A DNA stretch of 15,485 nucleotides, taken from Acidovorax sp. (GTDB lineage Bacteria > Pseudomonadota > Gammaproteobacteria > Burkholderiales > Burkholderiaceae_C). The notes beneath the pieces are model-generated. The model saw nothing but the letters and a program-made list of their open reading frames with translations, searched no databases and had not been told where the DNA came from. Numbering within the stretch: position 1 is the stretch's first letter; each line of letters begins with the position of its first letter. The position numbers were made by a program, and so were the translations under genes. The DNA is taken from the NCBI GenBank assembly GCA_011620245.1, contig WOZN01000054.1, positions 1 through 15,485 on the forward strand, read 5' to 3'. Shown piece by piece: positions 15,435 to 15,485 of this stretch.

Positions 15435-15485
15435 GTGCCGTGATCGGGGTACCAGGCAAGGCGGGACGACGCGGCGGGCTCATGC
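15422..15485. other. Right-edge sequence of unknown nature
   Basis: These 64 bases beyond the repeat show no start of eda or any other plus-strand gene I recognise. The best-composed frame is on the minus strand (LAWYPDHGTGRRIQLPFLG, ending at 15401), with mostly G or C in third positions. It may be the 3' end of a convergent gene cut by the window. Confidence 0.3.

Overview
The window is GC-rich DNA (roughly 60-65% by eye). Its features point to a beta-proteobacterium of the Burkholderiales, probably Comamonadaceae (Acidovorax-like): a Bug/TctC-type extracytoplasmic receptor, an Entner-Doudoroff block with hexR, tal, zwf, pgi and edd, and mostly G or C in third codon positions. The genus cannot be fixed from the sequence alone.

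Left half (about 1-7235), an accessory catabolic island. Six genes on the minus strand form a tight operon, read right to left: a crotonase-fold enzyme (5263-6057), the large and small chains of a split B12-dependent acyl-CoA mutase (3644-5263 and 3231-3647), a family III CoA-transferase (2107-3234), a MeaB/ArgK GTPase chaperone (1214-2110) and a periplasmic Bug/TctC receptor (222-1187). The first five are joined by 1- or 4-base start/stop overlaps. A divergent IclR-type regulator (6144-6965) shares the promoter region with this operon. It is followed, at a GTGA overlap, by the decayed 5' part of an alpha/beta-hydrolase gene. At the far left is the 5' part of what looks like a membrane-transporter gene, cut off at a short repeat.

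Right half (about 7306-15404), central sugar metabolism. hexR and tal are divergent, zwf and pgi are divergent, and a gluconolactonase-like (SMP-30) gene and edd are divergent. tal/zwf and pgi/lactonase converge with gaps of only 13-15 bases. Each of the three shared intergenic regions holds at least one 15-base near-palindrome beginning GTAA(C/T), which I read as HexR operators.

How the genes may work together. The left operon has the same set of activities as the E. coli Sbm (scpA-argK-scpB-scpC) operon: mutase, G-protein chaperone, crotonase-fold decarboxylase and CoA-transferase. The mutase keeps the Tyr and Arg that hold a substrate carboxylate in methylmalonyl-CoA mutase, but several pocket residues are replaced. 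The crotonase lacks the second catalytic Glu of enoyl-CoA hydratases. I propose that the operon imports a substituted dicarboxylate, activates it by CoA transfer, rearranges it from a succinyl to a malonyl skeleton, and possibly decarboxylates it. The substrate is unknown. The right half turns glucose-6-phosphate into 6-phosphogluconate and then KDPG, with HexR as the local regulator.

A 19-base sequence occurs near both ends of the window in inverted orientation (35-53 and 15403-15421, 18 of 19 identical). At each place it coincides with the point where a reading frame is cut short: the transporter fragment on the left, and an orphan ribosome-binding site and start where eda could be expected on the right. 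It may be the terminal repeat of an insertion element lying just outside the window.
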